From NCBI GenBank assembly GCA_963930775.1, contig OZ005702.1, positions 7,916,336-7,980,335 on the forward strand: a stretch of 64,000 nucleotides of DNA, given 5' to 3'. The number at the start of each line of letters is the position of its first letter. Position 1 is the stretch's first letter. Below, in pieces: positions 1 to 11,700 of the stretch. Under the pieces are notes generated by a model, which did not search any database, was not told the origin of the DNA, and worked only from the letters and a program-made list of their open reading frames with translations. A program made the translations under genes and the position numbers. Origin of the DNA: Cliona cf. orientalis (Eukaryota > Porifera > Demospongiae > Clionaida > Clionaidae).

Positions 1-95
1 TACCTTTCTGTGGTGGAGTGTTGCGGCAGTGATGGCCAGCTGTGTCCCAGGGATGAACACAGATTGAGTCAACACTCCAAGCGGCGCGGCTTATA
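1..95 (-). other. Possible partial exon at the window edge
   Basis: On the minus strand an open frame of about 28 codons runs to a possible donor (AAAG followed by GTA) at the window edge. The translated text looks protein-like but I do not recognise it, and no clear acceptor is visible before it. It could be an internal exon of a minus-strand gene that continues outside the window. Weak call. Confidence 0.15.
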
Positions 96-419
96 AATAA
101 TTATTTTATTTATAAATATGTTCTCATGATCAGTGGATCAATCCCGTTGCCATTGGTTCTCAGTGGCTCCCAAAGGTTAATTCTCTGAGTACAGTTTTTC
201 TACTGTGAAAGGAAAGATTGTTATCTATAAAATCATAAGCATAATTATAATATTATTATCATTATGGCTTGTATAATATTATACACTGTAGCTGTAATGG
301 CTTAAACCATATTAGTAGACAGGAATGGCCGTGGATAATAATTAATGCACATGCAGAACCCATGGCCATGGCCAGCTCAGGGGCATGCATGGCGCTGCGC
401 TGTATGCGCAAAATTAATG

Positions 420-868
420 ATGGACAATAATTATTATTGCAATAATAATAATAATTACTATTATTATGCTTTTGTTCCCATTGATTTCATGGGTGGCATA
501 ATTATATAACTGCCAAGTCAATCATACCACCATAATTATTATTATACATGCAGCTACAACAGTGCTGTAGACAGGGGTTCATAATTATTGTGGAAGGCCA
601 GAGAGAAAGTAGCTAGCTATAGCTATATTTGTGTGTACAGATAATAATATTATTTATTATTGAGTTTTATTATAAGAAAGGAGCAAGCAGAATCTGATAA
701 TAGGACCACAGTTGTGAGTGCCAAACAGCAGAAAATTAAAGATATAATTTTTATTGTATAACATCAGTCAGTCTTGAGCTTGAGCTGGCAAGGTATAATG
801 TGAACATCTTTGCCGCAGCTGCACATGACACTGGAGCCGTCATGGAGGGGGAGGATGTGACGAAGAAA
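420..868 (-). pseudogene. Duplicated fragment of the SCAP 3' end
   Basis: This stretch repeats the end of the SCAP gene found at 16570-16943 in the same orientation. The coding part (868 down to 764) keeps the reading frame of the last 34 SCAP residues and ends at the same TGA. The match continues about 340 bp beyond the stop into 3' flanking sequence. It ends abruptly at 868, inside the last SCAP exon, and no other SCAP exon lies nearby, so it is a truncated copy and not a gene. The two copies are direct repeats about 16 kb apart and bracket the Pmp-type gene and the NLR gene. Confidence 0.8.
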
Positions 869-1231
869 AACTGCATGTAACAGTAATAGCTAGTAGACAC
901 GAATGCATATCACCCATAGTGGGATGGTGTGTATATATATGCTATGTACATATTTCTGAAATTAGGAAATAAGCAGGAAAACATAATAATATACTAGCTA
1001 CTAGCTGATTAAGCTAATAAGATGATATACCTTAAAAAGATGTATTTTTATCAAGGAAAACTTTCAATACTTGATTCATAATATCTGAGAATCAACTCAA
1101 TCAGGAGGGATTGAAGACAACCGTGTGTGTATACGTACGTGGCTGAAACAGTTGCTTCAGAGTCAGCTTTTGGATTACTGTAACCCACAAAATTAATAGT
1201 GACTGTTGACCCTGGGGTGGCAGGGGAGGGG

Positions 1232-2240
1232 GATGCTTGTTGTGCACTAACTGCCAGAGTCATAAAATGACTTCTTGTGTGCATTGCAAATGCAGTTAGT
1301 AAGACACATAGCAATAGGATGCTGTGGCCAATTCATGACTTCATTATAATTATGGAGAAATAGTCACCCTGAAATGGAAGATAGATCTACACCTGTTGTG
1401 CACTAGTTGCTAGCTATTACAGTCACTAGTATACTGAGTAGTGCATGGCTTCATTTAGCAACAAATTTTAATGAAAGCATGATCATAAATGAGTGAGTGC
1501 ATGTAGCTAGCATACCTATATTCCTTGGACTATTGAGGATTCCTCCAGACTCTTTCTGGTAGTTGATGAATAAGATGTGCTGGTGGTTTGATTTTGTGTC
1601 TTAATACCATGGTATCCCAGTAAGCATCCATGGGCACTGAAATATAACTCTTAATTTTGGCCCACATGGGTGCTTGCCCGAGATATTATGGAGGCTGCTA
1701 CATTGACCTCATGAAAATACAGTGCATGGGCACTTAGGGCACTAGACAAAATGTATATAGGATAGGGCAAAATTTTCTACACATTAATTTTATTTACAAA
1801 AAATTCTTAGACTGCTGATGAACTATAGGAAAGGTCATGTTTTGGTTAGAAACCTTAGTTTTTGGTCCAGTGCAAATGGGGGCATTACCATAGGATACTA
1901 CATGTGGTCAATGGCTTCACTTCTGAGAAATAGTGACTATGGTGGGGGACCCCTCATGTACTATCAGAGTCACTAAGTGACTTCAGTGTGCATTGCAATT
2001 AGCCATAATTTTATTATACAAATTACTAATGGGGCATTACTAGGACACTGTGGTCAATGTCTTCATTTCTGAGAAATAGTGACTAAGTCTGTGGTGCATA
2101 CCCTTGGAACACCCCTTGTGTACTATCCTATCTGAGTCACTAAGTGACTTCAGTGTGCATTGCAATTAGCCATAATATAATTATACAGATTACTAATTGG
2201 ACATTAATTTTACTAGGATATTGTGGTCAATGACTTTGTA
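1232..2240. repeat. Degenerate direct repeats (about 140-175 bp units)
   Basis: Two adjacent units (1914-2050 and 2051-2222) share the order GTGGTCAATG, GAGAAATAGTGACTA, GTACTATC, AGTCACTAAGTGACTTC, GTGTGCATTGCAATTAGCC, GGCATTAC or similar. A more diverged copy lies at 1232-1370. No convincing gene is visible in 1-2700 apart from the edge exon and the SCAP fragment. An 87-codon minus-strand frame at 1051-1314 overlaps the diverged copy and is not called. Confidence 0.6.
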
Positions 2241-2720
2241 GATTTACTACAAACGATTAATATTAAGACGACTCTTATGATTCTTATTACAATTCTTAAA
2301 TCTGCAGCTTATTATACTCTGAGTTTCAGTGAGGTGATACAGAATTGCATGTGTGTGCATGCGTGACACATGAAGCTACAGGAAACAATGATATTGTTAT
2401 GGTGACTGCATATTCTACTTTCAACACTTCCAAAAATGGTCATTTCCTTGTCAGTATAGGTACATCAGTGACATCATTATAGTAATGACTGTTTGAGGTC
2501 ATACAATCACCATAATAGGATTTTTATGCTGATCGAATAACTGGAGCTGGCTATAAATTTAATTATTCCAGTAGCACAAATAATAGCTGCAGTATAGCTA
2601 GCTAGTCAATTACATACAGATTTGGATTATCTTAAAGTCCAAGAATTGGATGAGATATGATATTGACGTAATTGTATCCAACCTATGCATATGGTCTATG
2701 ATACCTATTGAAAGCTAATA

Positions 2721-5700
2721 ATGAGTTGCGGTTACCTTATGCTAGTTCTGGTGTTTCTTTTGGTGGAACACACTGACTCTGCACATGCAGCTGCATACAG
2801 CCAGGCACACTGTTACATCACACCTTCATTGAGTGTCCACTGTCCTGGAGATCCCTGCCTTACTCTAACAGAGATTGCTACTAATTCCACCAGCTACCTT
2901 GGTAATGAAACTAACATATCTCTCACCTTTCTGCCAGGAAATCACAGTCGTGATGGAGAGCTCTCTCTGTCTCATGCTGACAATTTCTCAATGACAAAGG
3001 TCATAGGAGGCAATGGAACTGTGTTTATAGAATGCGGCAATCTGTCAGGAAGGTTCAATATTAGTGAGACAACCTTTGCTACAATAAAGGATCTGCATTT
3101 TGTTGGCTGTGGAGGTAACAGAGTTAGCCAAGTGGAGCAGTTTATAGTTGAAGACACGATCTTTGAGGGTGTGGAAGGCAGAGGCACAGCACTAGTGCTG
3201 AATGAAGTATCTGCTGCTAGTATTGCAAAAAGTTATTTCATATCTAACACTCATGATAATAAGTTTGAGCAACATGGAATAAATTCGCTCTCTAGCAGTC
3301 AAGACAAATTAAATTATCTTTTTCTGGAACGAAATGCCTCATTTGCAGTTGGTGGGGCCATGTATGTAGCCTTCAGCAATGTTTCAATTGTTAGCAGCAA
3401 GTTTGCACACAATGCAGCCGAGATAGGAGGTGTAATATTGGCTGAAAAAAGTAGTCTTTATGTCATCCGAAGTGAATTTTATGAGAATAGTGCTAGTTTT
3501 GGCGGAGGCATGATCACATCTGAATCCATAGTTCTTATTGATGCTAGCAGTTTCAGTGAACATACAGCTGAGATCTCGGGTGGAATGATGGTAGCATATA
3601 AAGGATCATTCTTTATCAGTGGCACCCTGTTTAATAGCAATAGTGCCGGTATTAATAGCGGAGTCATGGAAACATACAACATAGTAATCGACATCATCGA
3701 TAGCTCTTTCAGCAACAACAAAGCTTCAGATTATTGTGGAGTAATATGTGCCATCAATAGTACATTTAGAGTCACTAAAAGCACATTTACAAGTAACTAA
3801 GCAACGGCTGATGATGGTGGATCAGGAGTCATGGCTGCATTCAGATCTTCATTTATCATAAATTGTAGCATTTTTGCAGACAATAGTGCTACATTCAATG
3901 GAGTTATGAACATAGCCGATGGGTCCACATTTGATTTAGTCAATTGTACGTTTACAAGCAACCATGCAATTCTTTATGCAGGAGTCATGGCAGTGTTGGG
4001 TACATCCTCAGTCAGTACTACCTCTAGCACCTTTATAAATAATAGCGCAAATGTCGGCGGTGTTATGAGAACATATAGTGAATCTTCAGTCAGTATTGTC
4101 AATAGTACCTTTTCTAACAACAGTGCAAACTCTGGCGGAGTCGTAAGAACACATGAGTCATTGTTTAATATTACTGATAGCACTTTTACTGACAATGTTG
4201 CATCTACAGGTGGAGTCATGAGAGTACTAGATTCTTCATTAATTTTTATAATCGTTGGCTGTACTTTCATAAATAACTTTGCAATAATTAATGGTGGAGT
4301 GATGCAAATATATAGTCAATCTTCATTTACTATTATCAGAAGTACTTTTACTAGAAACTTTGCACTGTTTGGTGGCGTAATGAGAGTATCTGGTGAATCC
4401 TCATTAAATATAACTGATGGCTCTTTTATTGACAACCAAGCAAGTACTGGTGGTATTCTGTATTCATCAGATCAATCTTCATTCAATATTACTACTAGTA
4501 TTTTTGCTAACAATAGTGCAATCCATCATGGCGGAGTCATGAGAACACATGATGAATCCTTATATAAAATCATCAGTTGCATTTTTATGAACAACAGGGC
4601 ATATAGTGGTGGAGTCATGAGAACATCTGGCAAGTCCTCATTTGATATTATGAATAGCACTTTTACCAAGAACCGAGTAAATAGCCGTGGTGGCGTCTTA
4701 AACACAGACAGTAAATCATCCTTCAATGTTTGCAGTAGTGTATTTACTCACAACAGTGCAATTGTTCATGGTGGAGTCATGAATGCATATGTGGCAGTTC
4801 CAGGTAGAAATCAAATATTATTCCTAGTCAATTTTGACCACTTTTTTGAATTTGAAGCTTGATAACTCAGGAATGGTAGCATCCCAGAACTTCATATGTA
4901 GTTTAAAGATACTACAATCACCTTAGAATAAGTGTCTAAAATGTGGGACTAAACGATGAAGAGATGTTAAAAATATAATCTATTTAATTAACCCAATTAA
5001 AAACGGAATAATATTCGATTTCTACCTGGGACTGCCACATATGCTGCTGGATCCTCCTTTGCCATTACTAAAAGCATATTTAGCAATAACAGTGCATCGT
5101 TTGGTGGTGTTATAAAACTAAATAATGCTTCATTCGATATAAATAGCGGTACTTTTTCTAACAATATAGCGCTTCGTGGTGGAGTTATGCACTGCTATCT
5201 ATATGATACCAGTGCTCGTATAATCAACAGTATTTTTAGAGATAACGATGCAATTCAAGCCGGTGGAGTCTTAATACTCTATGGTGAATCATTATCTGCT
5301 ATCATCAACAATACTTTCACAAATAATAGTGCCATTGACTATGGTGGAGTCATTCATTGCTCAAGCGGATCATTCGATTCAGTATTGATAATAGCAGCTT
5401 TAACTCATACAAGGCTGACAACTATGGTGGTATAATGTTCACCATTGGATGCTCCATACACATTGCCAATAGCATATTTGAACATAATAAAGGATCACTC
5501 TATATTTTCAACAGCAACCTCACTTTCAGTGGTTACACAAGTTTGGAAAACTGTATTGAGCCATCCAACAAATCAGTTACAAATGCAATTTCAGAAGGAG
5601 GAGCAATCACAAGCTTCCAATCCACTACAACCTTCATTGGAGTAAGTAGTTTATGTAACAACCGAGCAAGGCATGGTGGAGCAATACTAGCTACTGAGAG

Positions 5701-8347
5701 TAAAATCATAGTATACAAACAGCTCAACAGTGAAACAATAATAGCCAATAATACAGCCACAGCCAGCAGTGGAGGTGGTATTTCTCTCCATCAAAGCGAA
5801 CTTGAAGTTAGGGGAAACTGTATCATCTCTGGCAATGATGCTCAGAGGGGTGGAGGAATCCATGCCACTAGTTCAACTGTTGCTGTATATCAACCAGGGA
5901 GTCTTCATTTGATCAACAATAGAGCAGATATTGGTGGTGGACTATATTTTGAAGGAAGCCCAAAGCTATACATATTGAAGTCTCAACCTCTTTATATCTA
6001 TGATCCAGAGGCCAGCTATTATTTTGCAGCTAATCTCATTGACAATGTACTTTCATTAATGTTCAGTGGCAACCATGCCAACTATGAGGGAGGAGCTATA
6101 TATGTGGCAGATGACACTAACTCTGGTGCTTGCTCACCTGACAATGAATGCTTTGTTCAAATCCTTGCACTTCATCAGCAGCAGTCTCTCAAATCTTATT
6201 TTGACCTTGCTACAATAAGCATTGATTTTTCTGATAATACAGCCACTGAAAAAGGAGCCAACATCTTTGGAGGACTATTGGACAGATGCATCCCGAGTCC
6301 ATTTGCTGAAGTGTATCTTAATAAGAGAACATACTACAGTGGTACTACTTACCTCAGAAACATCAGCAACATCACATTCTTAGATACCGTATCCTCTCTG
6401 CCTGTTCAAGTTTGTTTTTGCAAGAGTGAGATTGAGCCAGACTGCGGCTACCAGCCACCAACCATCAAAGTCAAGAAAGGAGAATCTTTCACTGTGCCAC
6501 TTGTTGCAGTGGATCAGGTCAATCATTCCGTAGATGCAAACATCATCAGTTCTCTATCTTCACAAGATGGTGGTTTTAGTGAAGGACAGCAAACTCAAAG
6601 TGTCGGGAGAAACTGTAGCAATGTAATATTCAATGTGTTCTCTCCACACAACTCTGAAAGAATAAGCATCTTTGCTGAAGGTCCATGTGGAAGTTCATTA
6701 CCTTCCATACAACACTTAACTGTCCAATTTAAAGACTGTACCTGTCCAATCGGCTTTGAGCCATCTAGTGGTGATATGAAATCAACAAGGTGTGATTGTG
6801 TTTGCAATTCAGAGCTATTTCCTTACATCACTAATTGCAATTTGACAACTGCATCACTTATACGCATCGGCACCAATTCGTGGATCACTTTCAACAATGA
6901 TACTGATCCAACTGGCTACATCATTCATCCTAACTGCCCTTTTGATTATTGCTATCCTCCAACTAAATATGTCAGCATAAATTTTAACTTGCACAATGGA
7001 GAGGATGCACAGTGTGCTTATAACCGTAGTGGAGTTGGAGGGTGTCAGGAACAATTCAGCCTCTCCCTAGGTAGTTCACGTTGCTTATCTTGTCACAGTC
7101 ACTGGCCTGCTGTACTTGTTGTGATTTTTCTAGCCGCCATTGTAGCAGGAATCTTGTTTGTGACTGCACTGTTAGCCCTCAATATGACAGTGGCTGTTGG
7201 ACTGATCAATGGCTTTACCTTTTATGCTAATATTATATCAGCTAATAGTGCCATCTTCTTTCCATCGTCAGAGCCTACCTTTCCCACTGTGTTTGTAGCT
7301 TGGCTTAATCTGGACATAGGAATTGATGTCTGTTTCTTCGATGGTCTTGATGCATACACCAAAACCTGGCTTCAACTGGCATTTCCAGTCTACATTATCT
7401 CCCTAGTGATTATTGTAATCATAGTCAGTGAGTACTCCCCTTGATTTGCTGGACTAATTGGAAAGAGAGACCCGATTGCAACTCTAGCTACACTAATCCT
7501 GCTATCTTATGCCAAACTCCTCTCAGTGACTATCACAGCTTTATCGTTTGCTGTCCTTGACTATCCCGATGGCTCACGAGAGACTGTATGGCTTCCTGAT
7601 GGAAATGTGCCATACTTTCAAGGGAAGCATGTAGCTCTTGTCCTCGTTGCCCTGTTGATTATTCTAATTGGCATCCCCTACACAATTCTTCTCTTTCTTT
7701 GGCAGCGGCTTGTTCGTGCTCCAAAGTGAAAGGTTTTCAATTGGATAAGGAACACTAAGCTCAATGCCTTCATCTCTGTCCACCATGCTCCATACAACAG
7801 TCAGCATCGCTGCTGGACTGGCTTGCTACTGCTTCTGAGGGTACTTTTATTCATAATTGCTTCAGTGACTGTGTCTGATAACCCTCAAATTTCACTTTTA
7901 GTTACCAACACTGTGATAGGAGGCCTCTTTCGTTTGAAAGAAATGATTGGATTAAGGATATACAAGAATTCAATCATCAATGTTATTGAGACTGGGATGT
8001 ACTTCAACCTTCTTGTTTTTGCTGTCTGTACCATGTACAATTTCAAAATTGACTTGGGAAAACAGAAGGCTGTGGCCTACACCTCTACCATCGTAACCTT
8101 TATCCTTCTGGTTGGAGTACTTATCTATCACGTGTATTTGCTGGTTAGAAAGGATAATCCCCAGCTGGGAGAGGAGGTGAATGAGTATCCCCTGGCTCCA
8201 GTTCAACCTGGTAAAGCTGAAGTGACTTACTCTATTGTTGAAATCCCCAAGCCTCGTGATCAGTCTCCACCACCAGAGAACAACAGTGATGAAGCTCAAG
8301 ATATTCAAGAGAAAGATTGTTGCTATAATACACCTCCTTATCAGTAA
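2721..8347 (+). pseudogene. Broken Pmp-repeat beta-helix membrane protein gene
   Basis: The first 25 residues form a signal peptide. A very long region of roughly 25-residue repeats follows, with the GG(V/A)(M/I)...F..N.S signature of Pmp-type right-handed beta-helix proteins (about 2990-6250). Next come a Cys-rich stretch and about eight hydrophobic segments (7085-8150), then a polar tail ending at 8347. The layout suggests a cell-surface protein with a large extracellular beta-helix and a multi-pass C-terminus, a type I know from sponge gene sets. The frame is broken five times: an in-frame TAA at 3798, a 248-bp MITE at 4791-5038, a one-base frameshift near 5360-5385, and in-frame TGAs at 7442 and 7727. 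Outside these breaks the frame is continuous and the repeats are well preserved, so inactivation looks recent. No introns are evident. Ligand and function are unknown. Confidence 0.8.
4791..5038. mobile_element. 248-bp MITE inside the Pmp-type gene
   Basis: The ends are inverted repeats of about 35 bp with two mismatches, beginning GTGGCAGTYCCAGGTAG. ATAT flanks both sides (4787-4790 and 5039-5042). A TA duplication with one more terminal base inside the element is equally possible and would fit Tc1/mariner-type insertion. Removing the element and one flank restores the beta-helix frame exactly (Asn-Ala-Tyr-Ala-Ala-Gly), so it inserted into a once-open gene. The element encodes nothing. Confidence 0.85.
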
Positions 8348-8772
8348 TCATTGGGACATCCAAAATAATCATTATGCATTCAAGATCTTTAATGTACTGT
8401 AATAACTGTTAATTTATGTTAATATGTGTGACCATAATAATATTATATTATCTGCATTCAAACTGCTTTGTACCAATTGTGCTTTCAACTAGTGAGCTAC
8501 GATTCTTAGCTATCAGAAATTCTTACCACGTTCTTACAAATTCAACTAATAATATTATTGTATATTAAGTGCCATCCTTATAATTAGCTGGACTTCCATA
8601 ATTTTTATCATTGACTGCACCCATGTTATGTAGCTATGATTGTAAATTTATTGTGACGAAAATTAATAGTGTTTCATTAATTTTTTTGAATTCAACAATT
8701 TGATAAATGCTTTCTTCTAATGTATAATATATTATAGGTATAATATTGAGTATGCAGCTGTCTAGGAGAGTT
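8348..8772. other. Intergenic spacer between convergent genes
   Basis: This AT-rich spacer separates the end of the Pmp-type gene (+) from the stop of the NLR gene (-). I see no ORF, RNA gene or clear repeat in it. Confidence 0.5.
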
Positions 8773-11700
8773 TTATTCTTCTTTAAGGGCTTCTATTTCT
8801 TTCTGTGCTTCAAATTCTTTTTCAGCTATTGCCTTTTGGTCTTTCTCTAGGTCAGTGAGAAATATTTTGGCCAGTTCTCGAACGTTTTTACGAGATTCCT
8901 CATAGGTTGGATTTTCTACGATGTACTTGTATAAATCTTTCTGTGTTAGCTTGATATGCTCAACGTATTCAGTGCAGAGGCTATTCAGAGCTACCCAGCC
9001 GGCGTAAAAGTGAACTGCTTGCTTCTTAAACGGTTCTGATGTCCACATCATCTTGCGCTCCTCTTTCGTGACTTTGTCTTCTATCATCTTCATCTTTTTC
9101 AACATGCCATCGTCAGCTAGTGATCTGCAGTGCTCTTGCATCTGCCTCCAGAATTTGGCTGCCCGCATTACTGCAGCAATGAGCTCCTGAAGAACACCAA
9201 CTGTATTGTGGAGGGCATCTACAGTTACCTCAGCCATCTCCTGTTCAAATTTGCAATCCTGTATCATGACTGCAAAGCTAGTCATTCTTTCCATTGCCTC
9301 ATAGCGCTGCTTACGTAGCATGTTTTCTTTCTCCAAGGCGTGAATACGTTTCTCCTTCCAGAGGCCTACCTTTCTTGTTCCTTCATCAAATACTTCATAT
9401 CTGAATAAAGCATTTACCAGTGACTTAAGGGGATCTATGTGCCTGATACTGCTGATAGCATCATCTTCTTTTGCTTCGATCTGCAGGCGTTGTGCTTCAG
9501 CTTCATGCTCCAATCTTTGAGCTTCGTCTAGCAACTTTTGTTGATGCTGTAGTTGTATCTGAAGCTGCTGGTGCTCTTTCTCCCTTTCTTCAATGCGAAC
9601 TTTTGCATCTCCACGAGCTATTTGAGTTTTCTTGAGAGTGTCTTTCACCTTTTCTTCTTGTTTCTGGAACTTCTCATGAAGTGCAAGTGCAGCTCTTTCC
9701 ATGTCTCCTGCTAATTTTGAAACAGATGACAGTGTTTCAATGGCCACGTTTTCTTTGTTGAGAAGTAAGTAGCCATACATTGCCTCGAGTCCATTCAAAA
9801 CCATTGATGAAGCTCTTTTGAACTTGGAAATCATCAGTGCTGACTCATCGCATAGCTTGGTGATATCGAATCCAAGCAGTTGTATTTCAATATGTAGCTC
9901 AGTGTATTGTGGACCAGCAGCTATCACACCATTGTAGGCAATGCGAATGAACGCTCCTGCGTGTCCAAGGTAATTCACAAGTGTCTTGAGGTCCACTGCT
10001 CCAAGCAGGTTCTTTTTTTCTTCAGCCACAACTTTAGATTCAGCTGCAGGAAGAACATCTAGGCTGTGTATTTCATTACCGATTTTAACCTGCTTTGATC
10101 CATCCAAGTCACTTGACATTTGATCTGTGGCTTTTACTGTGTATGATACATGCATGTGGGAGGAGGGTATAATCAGTATTAAAATTAATATTAGTATTAC
10201 CTCACTATAGCCTAGATTGTATAATATATGTATATAGCCTTTACTTCAATGCAAGATATCTTGGGCACAGTGCCATTCATGTGGACATTGAAAAATTACA
10301 CTGACAAGACTTAGCTACCAATGACCATTTTTTCCATCCTTTCTGTCACCACCTGTTGATTACCTCTGGCTCCGTTTAGTATTCCTTCATTCTCTGTACT
10401 AGTAGACATGGCAACTATATCTGCATGCATGTCGTCAGTGCCAAGTTGGGTATTTGAGACAGCCAAGATAGCAGAAGGTAGTAGAACCTCCAATTTTAAG
10501 CCAGGTCCTGCAATTCAGGGATCAAATGTTGATTTGAGAAGCTACCGACGCTTAAACTAAATTCTTGATATTAATTTCATGCAAGTTCAGACCCTAGTGA
10601 TAATTTATTATGCAGGCTCACACATAGGCCTACTTAATATTATTATGGCTCATTGCTATGTTGGCTATTATCTCATTCCTCATTCAGCTATCTCATTGCA
10701 CAATTGATGCATTGGACCATAAGTCACTTACTCTGTTCTGCCGCATGGCTTATTTCTTCATTTCCTAGACCAATATCCAACTTCTCCGGGGACATAATAT
10801 TCTGAGCTTGTGCTCTTGAGAGATCTTCAGCCCCTCTTGAAGTGATACCACAGTTGCTTAGGATTAAAGTGTTGAGTGTAGCAGTTTCTCTTACAGCTTC
10901 AGCTATCAAGGATGCTCCACTGTCTCCAATTGGATTATAAGACAAGTATAGATGTTCAATAAAGGGAAGCATCCTAGTAGTATATAAAACACCCTCTTCA
11001 TGAATCTCATTACTAGTTAGGTAAATAGTTATTTTACCAACATAGTCCAAATTATTATCTGCATGTAGGTACTTCGACAAGCATTTTGCACCAAGATCAC
11101 CAATAGTGCAGCAGTTAAGGTCAACACTGATTTCCTTACCACTAAGAGAGGAGAGGAAAAAACTGACAGAGAGACAGTCCAGTGGACTGAGTGAGATCTC
11201 ACTAAGATCTAGCCTATACTCTAGTCTCTCAGCTACATGAAGGCAGAGGTCAGGATCCTGAGCCTCGTGTAAGCAGCGAAGAAGAGACACTAAGTGAGGC
11301 TTGGACTTGGCTTCTACTATTCTATCAAAAACTTGGCGTATCCCTGGACTCTTCAACTTGGTGATGGCAGCATAAAACTGAAACACAGCAGTAAAACGAG
11401 GCTGGTTGAACAACTGCTGGAATTGAGACACCTGCTCACTATCTGACAACTTTGTGGTTATATAATAGGCTGACAAAACCTCTTGGATGGACAGATGAAG
11501 AAAGTTATAGAATACTGACTTTCCACCTTGGAGAAAACTCTCTATTGCTTGAAGAAGACTGAGTGTGTTGGATCCTTGAGGCAAGTCACTGGAACAGAAG
11601 GTCACTTCGTTCTCCATCACACCACGATAGGCAAGCTCACAGAGACACTGAAAAGGCTCTCTCACTGCTTCACTCCTGGAAAGATCATCTAAAGACGCTA

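Noticed and set aside
1051-1314. 87-codon minus-strand frame with a hydrophobic start
   Set aside because: It overlaps a diverged repeat unit, and no partner exon or family resemblance was found.
10724-10731. TGA as the true end of the NLR
   Set aside because: The stop lies just past a strong A|GTAAGT donor; splicing there joins phase-1 exons that match those of the nested gene.
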